From positions 372,001 through 436,000 of the forward strand of contig JAHRBS010000001.1 of the NCBI GenBank assembly GCA_024305745.1: DNA of 64,000 nt, in the 5' to 3' direction. The notes under the pieces were generated by a model that had not been told where the DNA came from, made no database searches, and worked only from the letters and a program-made list of their open reading frames with translations. The position numbers and the translations under genes are program-made. Positions 25,619-38,663 of the stretch are shown piece after piece. Position 1 is the stretch's first letter. Each line of letters starts with the position of its first letter. Source of the DNA: Polyporus tsugae (taxonomy: Eukaryota; Basidiomycota; Agaricomycetes; Polyporales; Polyporaceae).

Positions 25619-27852
25619 ATGTACGGTGAGCTCAAAACGCCCGTCGACGAGCCTCCTCCCATCCCAGTGCCGCCACCGGACGGCCCTCACCTCCTCCCCC
25701 CGACGCCTCCCTCCCGCGACAGCCTCTCGCTCCCTCTGCCGGATCCCGCGATGCCACCATCAGCGCTACCAAGTCCAGGACTGAGCTTTACGCCAGGGTT
25801 CCTGACCCCACATAGCTTCGCCTCCTTCACGCCACCCGCCGTGCACACGCCAGGCGCCCACGAGTAAGTCGTCCCTCCCGTTCGCTGCCCCGATGTCGTC
25901 TTCTTCATCCCCAACCCTTCTTCTCTCCCACTTCCTCTCCCCCATTGCCTTTTCTTCCCCTTGCGCCTCGGATCGCCCGCGATCGCGCAGCATGCATCAC
26001 GTTCCCGTTCTGACATACGTTTGCCTTGCCTCGCCCTGCGGCCCTATCTTCACGGTGTCCGCGCAGCATCGAACTCTTCCACGAGGTCCGCGAGGCCGCC
26101 AGCTCGCATACGCCCCTCCACGAGATCCTCAGGGACCCATCGGTCCTCACCACCTTCCTCTCTTCGCACCGCAAGAAGGCCCGCCGCGGCTCCTCCGCGT
26201 CGCACACACCCCGGATGGGCGTGGCGGGCGATGTCCCCTCCGAGCGCGAGCGCGATCGTGATCGCGAGCGCGACGCGCTGAAGCCAGAACCGAGCGGGAG
26301 CAGCACGGCGAGCAACAGCACGAGCGCGAGCAGCAAAGGGCGCACGCCCTCCCGCGAACGCAGCCGCGACCGCGACCATCGGGATCGAGATCGGGATCGG
26401 GACCGGGACCGTGCGCGCGTCCGGGACACGTCGAGCCTCCGCACGAGCGACAGCGCGTCGACGGTGAAGCCGCGCAAGAAGGAGCGCGAGCACCGCGACC
26501 GCGAGTCGGACAGCGCGTCGATCCTGACGCACGTGCTCGCGGAGGAGGAGCGGCAGGCGCGGCATCTCAAGGCGGTGCTGCGGCAGACGGCGACGCGGCT
26601 CGAGGAGGAGCTGCGCCGCGCGGACGGCGCGGAGGCGCGTGCGCGCACCGCGGAGCTCGGGCTCGCGGACGTCGGCGGGCGGCTGGGGAACGCGGAGGCG
26701 GCGAGGCACCAGCTCGAGCTCGACGCGACGCGCGCGCAGGAGGAGTGCAGGAGGTGGCAGATGCAGGCGGACGCGGCGGAGCGGGAGGCAAGGAGGCTGC
26801 AGGCGGAGCTGGGAAGGGCGGAGAGGGCGAGGCAGGAGGCGGACCAGGCGGAGAGGGAGGCGAGGGACACGGCGAGAAGGGCGGAGCAGGTGTTGAGGGA
26901 GTGGCAGGCGAGGGAGGCGGGGAGAGAGGAGGTGCGGCGGTTGGAGGTGAGGAGACGGTATAGCGATGGGAGGGATGAAGGGTTCGAGGATGGGCGTGCG
27001 GAGGGGTACGAGGCGGGCCATCAGGATGGGTATGAGGCGGGCCGCCAGGAGGGGTATGAGCAGGGGCGGAACGAGGGGCTCAGCGCGGGGCGGATTGCGG
27101 GGTTCGAAGAAGGCAGGAAGGCGGGACACGCGGACGGGTTCCAGGCCGGCTACTCGCAGGGGCGAAAGGAGGAGCGCGCGAAGGCACTGGAGGCGTTCGA
27201 CCGTTTCATCGAGAATGAGATGGGCCACCGCCCGCGGGACAACGTCACCGAGTACGAGGTGAGAACTTCATCCCACATTCCACCCTGCGGCTCCGTCAAT
27301 TGACGGCGTCCTGTCGTGTATCTCCCCGGCACGCCAACACAGGAGGAAGACCGTACGAAGCGATGGGTCGAGGCGACACGCAAGACTTGGCGTGAACGCG
27401 ACCTCTCGCCCCTCCCTCCCCAGCCCTCAACGGCAACTCCGCCTCGCCCTGTTCCGCAGCTGCAGCCCCAAGGACATCTGCAGGCCCCGGAGCCACAGCA
27501 ACACCTCATCAAGTCGCCGCCGCCGCCGCCACCGCGTCCAATGCCAGCACCCGAGGCCGCCCCTCCTCCTCCTCCTCCTTATGCTCCCCAGATTTACGCG
27601 CCACCTCCTCCGGCCCCAGCAGCCCCAGCCCCGGCGCGGGAGAAGATGCAGCCCCCGTCCCAGCCCCAGCCCCAGCAGGTCCATCTCCAAGCACCACATC
27701 CCGTACATGCGCAGGGGACGACGCAACGCGAGCCGTCGCCCGCGCCCAAGCTGGTGTGGCTCCACCGCCCGCTGAACCACCACCGGGAGCCGTCGTCGGA
27801 CGCCTCGCGGTCAACGCTGCAGATCATCCCGCTGGCAGAGCAGCGTGCTTGA
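25619..27852 (+). CDS. Coiled-coil protein with RD-repeats and glycine-periodic repeats
   Basis: Three exons: 25619-25863, 26067-27258, 27343-27852. Order of segments: Pro-rich N-terminus; short conserved helix IELFHEVREAASSHTPLHEI; Arg/Asp (RD) dipeptide runs at about 26240-26410; a long charged coiled coil at about 26530-26950; a glycine-periodic helix at 26960-27180 with G every four residues and repeated EGYEAG/DGYEAG units; a conserved end AFDRFIENEMGH; then a Pro/Gln-rich tail. I do not recognise a function. The layout resembles a scaffold or RNA-associated protein, but that is a guess. The start is uncertain: the reading frame is open upstream of 25619, and a neighbouring frame carries Pro-rich sequence up to a stop at 25573. 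Confidence 0.65.
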
Positions 27853-28522
27853 TAATTCATTCAATTCAAACCCACTTCCGCTCCTCGACGCTATCGCTAT
27901 CGCACACGCTGGGCAGTGGCGAATCGCGATAAGCCGCGATAACACAGAGCGTGCTTGAGGTGCGCTCGCGGAACGCGACGTAATAGGCCTGGAAGCCGAC
28001 GCATATACTGTAAGTATGAGCATCACATTAATTGACCCGCCGTGAAGGAGCTACGACGCGTGCCCGGAACTTGGAAGTAGCATAGACATTCACTGTAACT
28101 TTATTGTCACTTGCACTTGCATTTCGATCGGTTCGGACTCGGATACTTAGTACTTAGACTGGATCCATGCGTTTTCGCCAGCATGTTGTTGTGCCATGTG
28201 TAGTTAGTTGTACTCATCATCATCTCCGGGTTATATACAGTCATGACCGCTTTCGAGCTCGTGGCGAATCGGTAGCATTCCAAAGCTATAGGTTTTTTAC
28301 GGACAAGTTATTCTATAAATAAGGGGGGACCGGGTTAGATCCCTCCTCATATACTGTACATACACGCTCCCTCGCCCGATCCGTTAAACACACTTCATGT
28401 AGCAATACCATCCAAAAAAAAGCCCCCCCACCCACCCAGTCCGCACACATCGGGCACCTCGTGGAAAGGGGAAAGCAGAATACACCAGCAGTAGAAACCG
28501 TCGACGCGGTGGACTCGTCACT
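27853..28522. other. Convergent intergenic region
   Basis: Holds the 3' ends of the two flanking genes; nothing else seen. Confidence 0.45.
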
Positions 28523-30114
28523 CTATGAGCTCCGGGCGGGGTACGCGAGCCGCGCGTTCTGCGCAAAGACCGCGTCGAGGTCTTCCTGCTCGAGGCCGAG
28601 CTCCGCGAACGACTCGCGCGCGAGCTCGAACCAGTCCCCGGCGCTGGACGCGGGCGACGGCCCCGATAGTGGCGCCGCGGCGGACGAGCCGAAGAGGATG
28701 CGCTGGAAGCCGAACGCCTCGACTGCGGGGCCGACTGTGTTCGACGATGGGTACGAGGCGAGAGAGACCGTCAGAGATGTGTTACTGTTACCGTTACTGT
28801 GGGTGCTGGGAGGGGATGGGGACGTACTGTACATCTTGATGCGGCGCTTCCACTCGTTCTTCTCCTTGATGTCTGCGCGCGGGGCCTTGTCCGCTCCCTC
28901 GTCTACGTTCTCCGCGCTGGACGCGGGCGGGGGCGAAGGGGTCGGCGGGGTGGGCGCGCCCCACGCTGGGGGCAGGAAGTTGATGTAGAGGTTCGCGCAG
29001 AGCGAGAGGGACGCGGTTTGGTTCTGGTACGTGCGGTACGAGGGGTGCGTGAGGAGCTTGACGATCGGCAGCGTCAGGTCGTCGGGCGGGGGCAGGATGT
29101 TCGCTGTGCGGGTGGGTCAGACGATGTGTGCGCCGTTTGAGAGAGATGGAAACGCGATTGCGATTGCGAAAGGAAACCGGGAGTGCAAACACGGAAGATT
29201 GCCGCCGTGTCGGCCCATTGCCACCACGACCATCTCTCTGTCTCTACATGCGCGCGCGTTGCCAGGCGCACAGCGACAAGGGAAAGACAAGTGTGGCGAC
29301 AGACATGGGCGGGAGTGCACGAGCGGGAAATGGGGGGTAAGATATGCAACGGAGGAAGGGACGTACAGAGGACGATTTTACCCCTCGCTCCTGGGCTCCC
29401 GGTGGCCTTTGTGATGAGGTCCACGAGAGCCTCCCATCCGCCCTCCTGCTGGAGATCGCTCTGGACGTCGATGTTCACCGTGAACTTTTGCGTGAGGGCC
29501 CACGAGAGCGCATCGATGGCGGCTTGCGAGGGCTTGGTGAACGTCGTGGTGAGCGCGATCGTCGGTTTTGAGGAGCTGCCCGAGGCGAGGTAGGACGGTG
29601 GCGAGGTGGGGACGCCATCCTCGAGCTTGAATGGCACGGCGATTGCGAGGATGGGGGTCGAGGACGAGGCGGAGGCGACACTGCGGATTTGCAGCAGCGC
29701 AACGGCATGATAAGCGAACCGAGCCCGATATTAAAATTGCGCGGCGGGAGGCGAGCTCCCGGCGGAAAGACAGGATCTAAGCGAGGACGGCACTCACTCT
29801 TGGACTAGCTTCTTGATATCTGGCTGTTGTGCGCCGTGCAGGGAGAGGACAATACCACGGACACGACCGCCAATGGTTTGGCCAGTTTCTGACTGCCAAC
29901 TGGAAAGGTCTCCGGAGGCATTGAGAACATGCGCGTCAACGATCTCTTCGGGGTGGAGTGTGCTCGGGCTGGGCTGGGCTGGAAATTTGTCCGAAGTGCC
30001 GGTGTTGGGTGGGGTGAAGACGGAAAGGGGGAGGGTAGGGAGTTGCTTGGGACCCTTACGACGCGCGCCGACTCCGGGCGACTTTGGGGTTGGGGGAAGG
30101 GCGACGGTGCTCAT
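28523..30114 (-). CDS. Amidohydrolase-fold-like protein, probably lacking metal ligands
   Basis: Three exons: 29798-30114, 29367-29680, 28523-29103, giving 403 residues, all phases consistent. The C-terminus (QRILFGSS, then WFELARESFAELGLEQEDLD, then VFAQNARLAY) looks like the end of TIM-barrel metal-dependent hydrolases (amidohydrolase-2 type), where FGSD and a helix ending in NA are typical. The N-terminal strand reads EEIVDAHVLN where active members have a D-x-H-x-H motif, and the Asp of FGSD is Ser. If the fold assignment is right, the metal site is degenerate. No signal peptide. The family assignment rests on pattern only. Confidence 0.5.
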
Positions 30115-33113
30115 AGTTGTATGGGGAATGGGCGGAGATGTGGAGAGTGGGGAGCAGGAAGAAAAAAGCTGAGCGCAGAGGTGGAGAGTGGAGAACGGAG
30201 GGGGAGGAGGAGTATATATTGGGCGAGCCAGTCTGAGCCCTGGCGCGATCCATCACGATCATCTCATCAGTCCTTTTGCAGCGCTCCCCGTCTCCCCCCA
30301 AGCCCTCCCAAGCCTCAAGCTCTCTCTAGTGCACCCGTCGTATGCATCATCCGCTGGCCACCACGGGCGAGCAAATGCAACAAACCATACTACACGGCCA
30401 GCCGGCGAAACCTATTTGCGCACGAGAGCGTGCTGTGGGAGGGGTCGAGGAAACAACCTTCTCGCCGTCTTCGCCGTTCGAATTTTACGGGCCTTCTTCC
30501 TCTCGCACCTCGACCCTGTAACTACTCAGACGCGAACATCGGAATAACCAGCAAACTGCAGTGAATGATTTCAGTGGGGACTACGAATTCAGTGGCACTG
30601 TTGGGTCCCATAGCATCTCATCATTGACGGTGGCTACTAGCCATTGTCAGCCTTCTCGTATGGTCCGTTGCTCCCGTCTTCAATCTTATCCTCCTCGCTC
30701 GGTCCGTGCATTCGGAGACTCACGATCTGTGCTTAGGTTTCTTAACAGATGGCCACAAATTCTATCTGCTTGACACGAGAAGTCCAGCGAATTTGCGCGT
30801 CGCCACGATCCACACCCCTCAATCGACGCTTTCTGCCGCTAGTCCACCTCAGGCTCCCGGTCAACTCGGGGACGATTGCGATTGTGCTTTCTCCTGGGGT
30901 GAGAACGTGCCTTTCGTTGATGAGCACCTCCTCGCAAGGTCCACTTGCCGACATGTCCTCGAGCGTCCTCCGAGCCCATGCCTGTCGAGGCTGGGCCGAT
31001 CATCTTGATTCTCGCATCTCCAACTAACTTATGCATATGGACCTACAACTCCGAGTCCTCGCCGTAGAGATATCGATCCTCATGGTGATAGGCTCTGCCA
31101 ATAGCAACTGCCCCTCCATCGCCCAGTTCCCCCAGTAACTATCAGCGTCTTTGCCGAATTCAGTGCCTGCATTGTGCAGTACCTTGATACCATATGCATG
31201 CATGTTCATGTGCCTCTCGAGACTCGAGTGCCTGTACTCGGCCTTGGCGGAACACTCATGTCGCTGCGACATTATGTAATGTTGGCCGCAGGATATTTGT
31301 CGAACCTTCGACGTTCTTGTGTGTTTACAAGGTGCAGTATATGCAACCCCGAGGGGTCTGGGTGCGAATACTATCAGTGATATGTCAATGCGCAAGGCTG
31401 TACGGATACCCTCTGCGAATCCGAGCCCGCCATCTACCGCCGTTCGGCCAACAATGCCAGCTCACTTACGGACGTATGTTTTCCGTCTGCTCGAGATCGC
31501 AGTACTTGAGAGCGTTGACTTTGCGACTGAATTGCCGGCACTGTCCGCAGCTCAGGTTTAGGTTCGGGCCCTTGCTCCGGCGCTCTCTCCGCAGTGCAGC
31601 TCGCGCGGAGCACGAAATTCGGTTCGGAGAAGGCGAACCTAGCTATTGGCCTCGAGACTGCCTCGCACGGATGACTATACTGTAGCCTATGATGGCCTCA
31701 TCATTATGTCTTACTTCAATCTTCGGAACCCCTGCCTTGTCACTTGAAGCCAAGCATTCAACATACATTACTGAGTTTGCTAATCAGATGCGCCAAGTTG
31801 TTTCCGCCACAATGGCCAGACTCGCCGGAGAGAGAGCTCCCCGCTGAGGCTCCCTGGAGGAACTCAAGTACTATTCAAGTTCGCCGGAAGGATCATCCAT
31901 GGCGTCATGGACTCTACCATGTGTTCACTAACACCGCTCTCGACGCCGAGCGTTACCGCCACCGTAACCACTGCGCTAACATATGTAATGGCTGTGCTTA
32001 AGCCTGAGCCTCATGCCTTATGTTGTAACTCGAGACGCAGGTATATGCAAAGCTTCATGTCCGAGTTCACGGAGACCTTCACGACGATCGGGACATTTCA
32101 ACGCTCCGACATCCGGAAAGGAGGGGGAGTGCCGGCTGCGCCAGCTGCCAGTGGTATGCTTTGGATTTTCAGAATTCCTTGTCGACCATCGTCTGTCGAA
32201 TGCACATAATTCTTCCGACTCCCCCGCCAACACCTCCCGCGGTCTCGTCTCCCCGTTTTTCCTGATACACTCCGGTGTACTAGACGTCGATTTAGTTCGA
32301 GAAGAGACTGGATCGGAGTGGACTCGGTCACATCTCGAACATACGACGACGACGCCCGCGTTTCCGCCCGGGACCCCCATTGTCGTCGGGCAGCCTTGAT
32401 TGCTTCGGGATACATCGGTGGTCTCGGAAGCCCTTCTATGTTCACTTCACTTCAAGCTCCCGTTTATTGCCCTCGGAGGCCTAGCCTCATGGTAGGGCCT
32501 AGGCAGTACGTACGGCGTGTATCTACAGTAATAGAGAGGAGATCGGACGAATCAAAGTGCCCGAGTGGGCGGCCCTTCTATGTTATCGTAGTAGCTTGAT
32601 TCTGTTCGTTACTTCCGAGGAAGGTGACCCACACACTATTTTATCTTCTCGCCCTTGTTCCCGGTTCAAGTTGAAGCGCGAAGGTTGTTGGTCGCGGCCG
32701 CCGGCGAACAGCTTCTTGATCTAGCGCTAAGCTACCAAGTAGTAAGTACTTTCACCGATCACAAGAATTGCACTCAAAGATTCACAGACGTTCTTTCATG
32801 ACGACGCGAGCACCGGTATCGGGCAGACAGATATGCTGAGCGAAGGGAACAGGGAAATCCCACATACTGTCAAGCAACACTTGCACTAGTACGTTGACAC
32901 TCATGTAAATTTTCTGTCATACATGATACGCGCACACACTAGACACTGTAGAAGCGAAATCGACACACCAGGTTTGTCAAGCAACGACCAACCCAGCACT
33001 GCCCTCCTCCTATTAATTTGTCCCCCGTCCTGCGTCCCGTATCCTCTCCACTCCCGCGAGGACGATCGTCCTTCTCAAACATCGAAGCCTCAGCCTCAAG
33101 CCGCCCCCCGCAC
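30115..33113. other. Large intergenic region
   Basis: About 3 kb. Scattered open frames of up to 160 codons on both strands show no family features, no splice-linked coding pattern and no repeat structure that I can identify. Confidence 0.4.
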
Positions 33114-34680
33114 TCAGTTCAGCGTCGGCGTCGTCCAGTCGATCCAGTCGGACGCCGTCCAAGTGACGCCGCCGAAAACGCCGTTCGTCGCGAAGGCGGT
33201 CGTGTTCACGTCCGGCTGGTCCAGCAAGAACCGGTCAAAGAACGCATTCAGCTGCGGCGAGAGCTCCGCCGGCCACGCGCAGTGCGCGTGCCCCCCGACC
33301 TGCTCGAACCCGTGCCTGTCCGCGACCCCCAGCGCGTCCCACACCGCGTGCGCCGCGCTCATGCACCCGAACGCGCTCAGCGGGCTCAGCCACACGACGT
33401 CCGTGTTCTCGAACGAGATCATCGCCCGCGGCGCGACGAGCGCCGCGAGCATGTGGTGGTCGTACGGCAGCACGCTCAAATCGTTCACGTAGCTCGCGAA
33501 GTTCGCCGAGAACCACACGTTCTCCATCACGATCTCCGTCGCGGTCTGCACGACGCTGCCCGCGCTCTGCTCGTACAGCGACAGCCGCCAGCACGTGTCG
33601 CCGCCCGAGCCCGACTCCTGCGGGATCGTGAGCGCGATGCGCGGCTCGAGCGCCCCCGCCATGAGCGCGCCCTTGCCGTCGCGCGAGCACCCGGTGACGG
33701 CGATCCTCTTGGTGTTGATGTGCGCGGAGGGCGTCCTCTCGAGCGCGTCGATGATCCGCGACACGCCCCACGCCCAGGCGGTCATCGCGGACGCGGTCGC
33801 GGACTCGCCGTAGAGGTCGTAGAAGAGGCCGAGGCCGCGGCTGCTCGCGTTGTTCTGCTGCGCCATCTCCGAGTTGCTGTAGATCATGGTCGCGATCTGA
33901 GTTACAATTGCGTGTCAGTCAAACCTCTCCTGGGGAGCTAAGGCGGGTGTGAAGGCGACTTACCCCAGACGGAACAGGGATGCTGAGTGAGTCGTAGACG
34001 ATAACGAGCGGCCATCCGGCAGCAGGTGGGGTCCCAGAGGGAAGGGTGATGGTCGGCTCGAAGGTGATGGAGCTGTTGCCATTGCTCGCAGTGATAGAAA
34101 GCGTGATGCCCGACAACGATGCGGTGAGGGAAGACGGTGGGCCAGGGAGCTCGCCGCCCTCGTAGCCCTCGACGAGGGCCCGGATCTGAGCGCGCCTGCA
34201 TGTCCAGTCGTCGGCACTCTGAATGGGGGTGTTGTCGTCAAAGAGGAAGGGGTTGGGCAGCTTCGAGTTGTTGAAGCCCGAGATGGTTTTTGGGGTGGAG
34301 CAGGCACCAGTCGGAGGAGCTGGTGAAGCAGTGGAGGCGCCTGGAAGGCATTGCCTGCATTATGCTAGTTAGAGCTAATACGCCTAGAGACAGGAGGTCA
34401 CTGACGAATAGTACGCATTAAGGGAAGTGCATGTCGAGCCAGCCACGCAAGCTGTAGTGCATCTCACGGTCAGCGCAGTGGTTTCCGGTGCTCTCGTCTC
34501 TGACCACTCACTGGTAACGCCGGTCCACCCAATACCACCGCACTGGCCTGTACGCAAAACGTCAGCTCGACAAGGTCACTCGAACACGCGAATGGAGAAG
34601 AACCCACCCCACACGAGCGACTGCGCGCGAACGAGCTGCAGGAGCGCAAATGCGACGCTGACCGCGGCGAAGAGCTGCAT
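33114..34680 (-). CDS. Glucuronoyl methylesterase, CE15, with N-terminal CBM1
   Basis: Five exons: 34608-34680, 34512-34547, 34406-34451, 33964-34354, 33114-33896, giving 442 residues. Signal peptide [21 protein letters not shown] carbohydrate-binding module 1 follows, spread over exons 1-4: [14 protein letters not shown], then [19 protein letters not shown]. After a short Pro/Thr linker comes the CE15 domain, with the conserved nucleophile motif GCSRDGKG, the Glu in [10 protein letters not shown], and the His in GGHAHCAWP. The enzyme cleaves ester bonds between 4-O-methyl-glucuronic acid of xylan and lignin alcohols, outside the cell; CBM1 targets it to cellulose. All catalytic residues appear intact. 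Confidence 0.92.
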
Positions 34681-36215
34681 CTTGCTGAGCGAGACGATGC
34701 GAACCAAAGGTTGCTTTCCCCAAATCCCTTATGAACCCGCCAGCACATCCCTCCCCGGGCCCCGAAGGCTACGGTGCTCCGAGGATGCCCCCATCTCTGA
34801 ATGGGACAGCAGGCGGACCGCTAGCAGCCGTGTGGAGAAGCCTATATGCATCGACGCCTCCTCAAATGTGACACTGGCAGCGGTGCCTCGTGACGCAGGG
34901 GAGGACCTAGAACGACGTGCCGCGGGCATGGAGCTTCGCGATTAGTATAGGGCGCCGTACGTCGACATTGCGGGGGCCGCGAGGGGCAGGTGTGGGTGGA
35001 TATATGCGGGTTTGCCAACGTTGGACATTCATGCAGTCTGCAAGTAGTCGGACCATCGTCGGGTGCAAGAGGCACTAGGGGAGTGTTAGAAATCGCGAAG
35101 GGCAGTGAAAGAAGCAGCAGGAAGGAAATTGACAGGAGCTGGCGCACCGAAGCAAATGAAAATTCAAGAGCTAGAGTGTTGGGGCCTGATGCTCTGCAAT
35201 ATCTGAGTATGGAATTTCCCCGACGGCATCAAGGCTGCCCATCTTGATGATATACAGTACCTGCTGACGTTTCCGCGTGACTGACGGTGGACAAATGCAG
35301 CAGGGTGGGGTTCCGCGAAGGGAGACATCGCATTGAAGAAATTCCACTCTTCCAGCGCGAATCCCAACTAATCGCCTGTGTTGACCATGCGCGGTTCGAC
35401 CTATGTATAGACCACGGAAGATGAATGGCGGAAGACGATTTCGACCAACGGTCCTGCAGGTGATTCCGGATGTTTTAGAGCAAGGACTGCCTGCTGTCAC
35501 ATCATGGGGCTCAGCAATCTTCACAGTCAGAACACGGCCGAAGAGCACACCGCTTGTGCCTGAGGAAACCTGCATGCAAAGTGGCCGAAGCTTGAAACGC
35601 CAGTGCACCAAGGGTAGACCCTGCAATCCGCACCATCTAACATCGGAGGAACAAGTAAGAGTCACCGCCGCCTTTGAGCCAATGATCGCTCGCGCTAACA
35701 TTCTAAAGCAGCCCAACCGGACTTCGTCTAGACAGAACCAACAGTCCTCCTGCTTAATTTCGTCAAATTTAAACCTAGTCGCCCCGTTATCGGTAACCAA
35801 ACGAACAACTCACCAGTTTAACACCAGTCTTGAAAAGTCACACCCAAAGTCCGTGAAGCACAGATCGGATCCGTGCGCGCCGTCAACGACATTGGTCGGC
35901 CCGCTGTAGAGCGTCCGACGAACACGACCTGAGTCACCCTACTCATTATTTTGGGAGTCAATGGCAGAACCAAGGGTGCCACATCTTTTCGTCGCCACAT
36001 GCCGCCACGATCGAAAGAGCAAGCACAGAAGCGCATTAGGATATCGTATCGGGACCATGATTAGAGCGTGCACATGGTAAATATTCTATCGTCGCCGTCG
36101 CAGCGTCCCCCCGATGCGCGATGATGTCAAAAACTTGAATTTGACTTTTAGCCTGTGGGACCACCACTGCTCGGTAGCGAATCGGCATGGCGCATCCAAA
36201 GAGCGTGTTCGCCGT
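34681..36215. other. Intergenic region with one unsupported minus-strand frame
   Basis: A 209-codon open frame on the minus strand (35171-35800) is the longest here. It has no recognisable domain and no splice context, so I do not call it a gene. Confidence 0.4.
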
Positions 36216-37851
36216 TCATTGCTGCTTCGCCTCGCGCTCGCGTTTGCGCAGCGCGCGACGGCGGATGTCCTTGTGGAGCGAGTGCGTGTAACGCACGAAG
36301 GCCATGTTCCACCCAATGACGTTCTGCAACGCAGGCGGTGCACGCGACGACGTGGTCATTAGCATTCTACTTCACCGAGTAAGGAGAGGTACGTACCATG
36401 ACGTAGTCGAGCAAGCCGTGACTCCAGTAGGGGGTGACGACGCCGGGACGGTTCGTCCAGAAGGCGCCGCCCGGGAGGGCGATTTTCGAGAGCACGCTGC
36501 GGACGAAGACCTTGGGCTGGGGTATGAGCGCGCTCGCGCGGCGGATTTTCGACATGTTGGAGACCTAGAGATGTGCGTTTATTCCAGTGTGCGGGAAGAG
36601 AGAGACCGGTGAACAGATACGTACCACGAAGTAGGTGTTGACGCACTCGACGTCGATGCCCTTGCTGCGGACCTCCTCGGCGAGGGAGCCGCTGAAGCAT
36701 GAGAGGAAGGACTTGGTGCCGGCGTACGTGCTGAGCATCGGCGACGCAACGCTCACGCCTGAGAAGGAGCCCATGTTGATGATCAAACCACGCTTCCTAC
36801 GGAGAGAATCAGAACATCACGTTTGGCACAAACTAAACCATGAGGTACTGACCTCTCAACCATGCCGGGGATGACCATGTGGGTGAGGCGGACGACGGAG
36901 TTGATGTTGATGGTGACAATGTCTTCCATGTCTTTGCGCGTACTCGCGTGGAAGTCCTCAGGGTAAGTGTACGACTTGCCGGCATTGTTTACTGGAGACA
37001 GTTATTACTTGTCGTTGGAACAATCTGATATAAGGATGGCACCCCGGGGAAACACGGTAATTTCGAAGAAACGTCAAATTTTGGGTTGTTCCTTTCCCCG
37101 CTCGCGTAGGACGATCGAGGGGAGTTGAAGCAAAGGATAAACATATAAAGTGCATATACTCACCGAGAACGCCAATATCAAGACCAGTAAGTTCAGCCTG
37201 AAGCTTGTTCCATTGAGCGGCATCATCGAGCTTGGAGAAGTCCATGGTGACGGCCTTCGCCTGCACCTTCTTGTCGCCAGTCGACTTCGCCTCTGAGAAT
37301 GGCGAATGAATGGGAGATCGAGATAAGAATCATTCTCAGAAACGTACGCACCAATCTCAGAGACGAGAGCCGTCAACGCGGACGCGTTCCTAGCGGAAAC
37401 GACAACATTGAAGCCCTTCTGCGCAAGTTGCAGCGCATACTCGCGTCCAATGCCCTCCGAGGCTCCCGTCACGACTAATGAGCCAATGTATGGGCCTTTG
37501 ATCGCTGGCATTTCAAGCGAGGATCTACGCACCTGCCCATGCATCTTTTCCAGCTCCATACTTCTTGAGCTGTTCGCGAAGGGTCAGTACTTGGCCGTGG
37601 TACAAAGGACCCTGGCAAACGTACGCTCTTGCCAGAAACAACGAATGTTTGGAACAATACGAAGAGCGTCTTCAACGCAAACCTCGCCACCGAGAAGCCG
37701 CCGAAAGCAAACAAGAACAAGGCCAACGTGGGGCAATGCGTCACTGGTGCGACTTTAGTGCCTAGGTTCGGTATGACATCAACAATTCAGGCTCACTAAA
37801 GACATTGGAAGTGGGGATTTGGAGAGTGGACAGAATGGTGGCCATGTTCAT
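36216..37851 (-). CDS. Very-long-chain 3-oxoacyl-CoA reductase (SDR, ER)
   Basis: Multi-exon SDR gene. Exon 1 (37797-37851) encodes [18 protein letters not shown] and splices to 37761. The second exon carries a hydrophobic membrane anchor ([20 protein letters not shown]). The next exons give [18 protein letters not shown] with the cofactor motif TGASEGIG. Further on come NNAG (near 36980), the active-site Ser in INMGSFSG, and YAGTK. The C-terminus is [20 protein letters not shown] followed by a basic tail. This is the second enzyme of the microsomal fatty-acid elongation cycle, reducing 3-ketoacyl-CoA with NADPH; the yeast orthologue is IFA38/YBR159W. The C-terminal AKQQ is not a canonical dilysine signal. 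A GTG at 37744 is open in frame but the spliced ATG is more likely. Confidence 0.88.
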
Positions 37852-38663
37852 GCAGTGGCAGCCACGGCGACGACGGTGTTGGACAAGGCTGAGGACTTGT
37901 CTGAAACTCGGAGCCAGTGCTCCTCGTCGGCTCAGGCTGCTGTCGCGGCGCTGTCCGCGCCGGGCAGCGAGCCGAGGCCGCGCCGGCAAACCTTATTTGA
38001 GGTCGCTTGGGGTGAGCCACAGCCGAGCCACATCCCTCGAGGACACTCGACATTACCATCCAAAGCCTCAGCAATGTGGACCAAACATTTAAAACACTGT
38101 GCTGTGGATGCTCCCAGAGCATAGGGCAGGTGATACAGCTCTCCGCCACGGCGCAAGTCGTCGTTGTCGCCGCCTCAACACTGGCACGGGAGCGGCCCTG
38201 CAGCCAGTTGGCCACATGTCTGCAGCATGGGGCCAGCATTCGACAAGTCATAATCCATATACAAATACAGCGGTAAGCACGAGTGGATCTGGCACTCCTG
38301 CACGTCTCTAATCAGATAATTTGTCGTGTCAGTACGTATAAACAGCGTGATAAAGCCGCGGTGCCGTCCGTTCCATCGATCCGACTCCCAGGTCCCCCTG
38401 CGACCCGTTCGACCCGTTCAATCGGGTCGGTACGGTTAGCCTTCTTCCTCCTTGTCCTTTCACCACGACCTCTTCTCTTCCGCTATCGCCCGCGCGTAAC
38501 TATTCCATTATTCCTCTCTTCCCTTTCTTTCCCAGTCGGTTGCCTTACTCTCTCACTATCCATTTTATTCCTTCGTACTTACAGTGTACGCCCTGTGTCA
38601 TCCTTTCTGTGACACCAACCAGCTTACCAGGTTCCCCAGTGCCCGCTCTGTGCCGCAACTCCG
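37852..38663. other. Divergent intergenic region
   Basis: Upstream regions of the reductase and of the unknown gene at 38664; pyrimidine-rich from 38440 to 38560. No gene seen. Confidence 0.45.

Noticed and set aside
26050..27228. 392-codon minus-strand frame opposite the coiled-coil gene
   Set aside because: Leu/Pro/Arg-rich mirror of a Glu/Arg-rich repeat region.
33018..33941. 307-codon plus-strand frame opposite the glucuronoyl esterase
   Set aside because: Arg/Pro/Ala-rich antisense shadow of a clearly coding GC-rich exon.
35171..35800. 209-codon minus-strand open frame
   Set aside because: No domain, no signal peptide and no splice context; GC-rich fungal DNA gives open frames of this length by chance.
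37475..37744. GTG start for the 3-oxoacyl-CoA reductase
   Set aside because: A short first exon with ATG at 37851 splices in phase onto this frame, so a GTG start is unnecessary.
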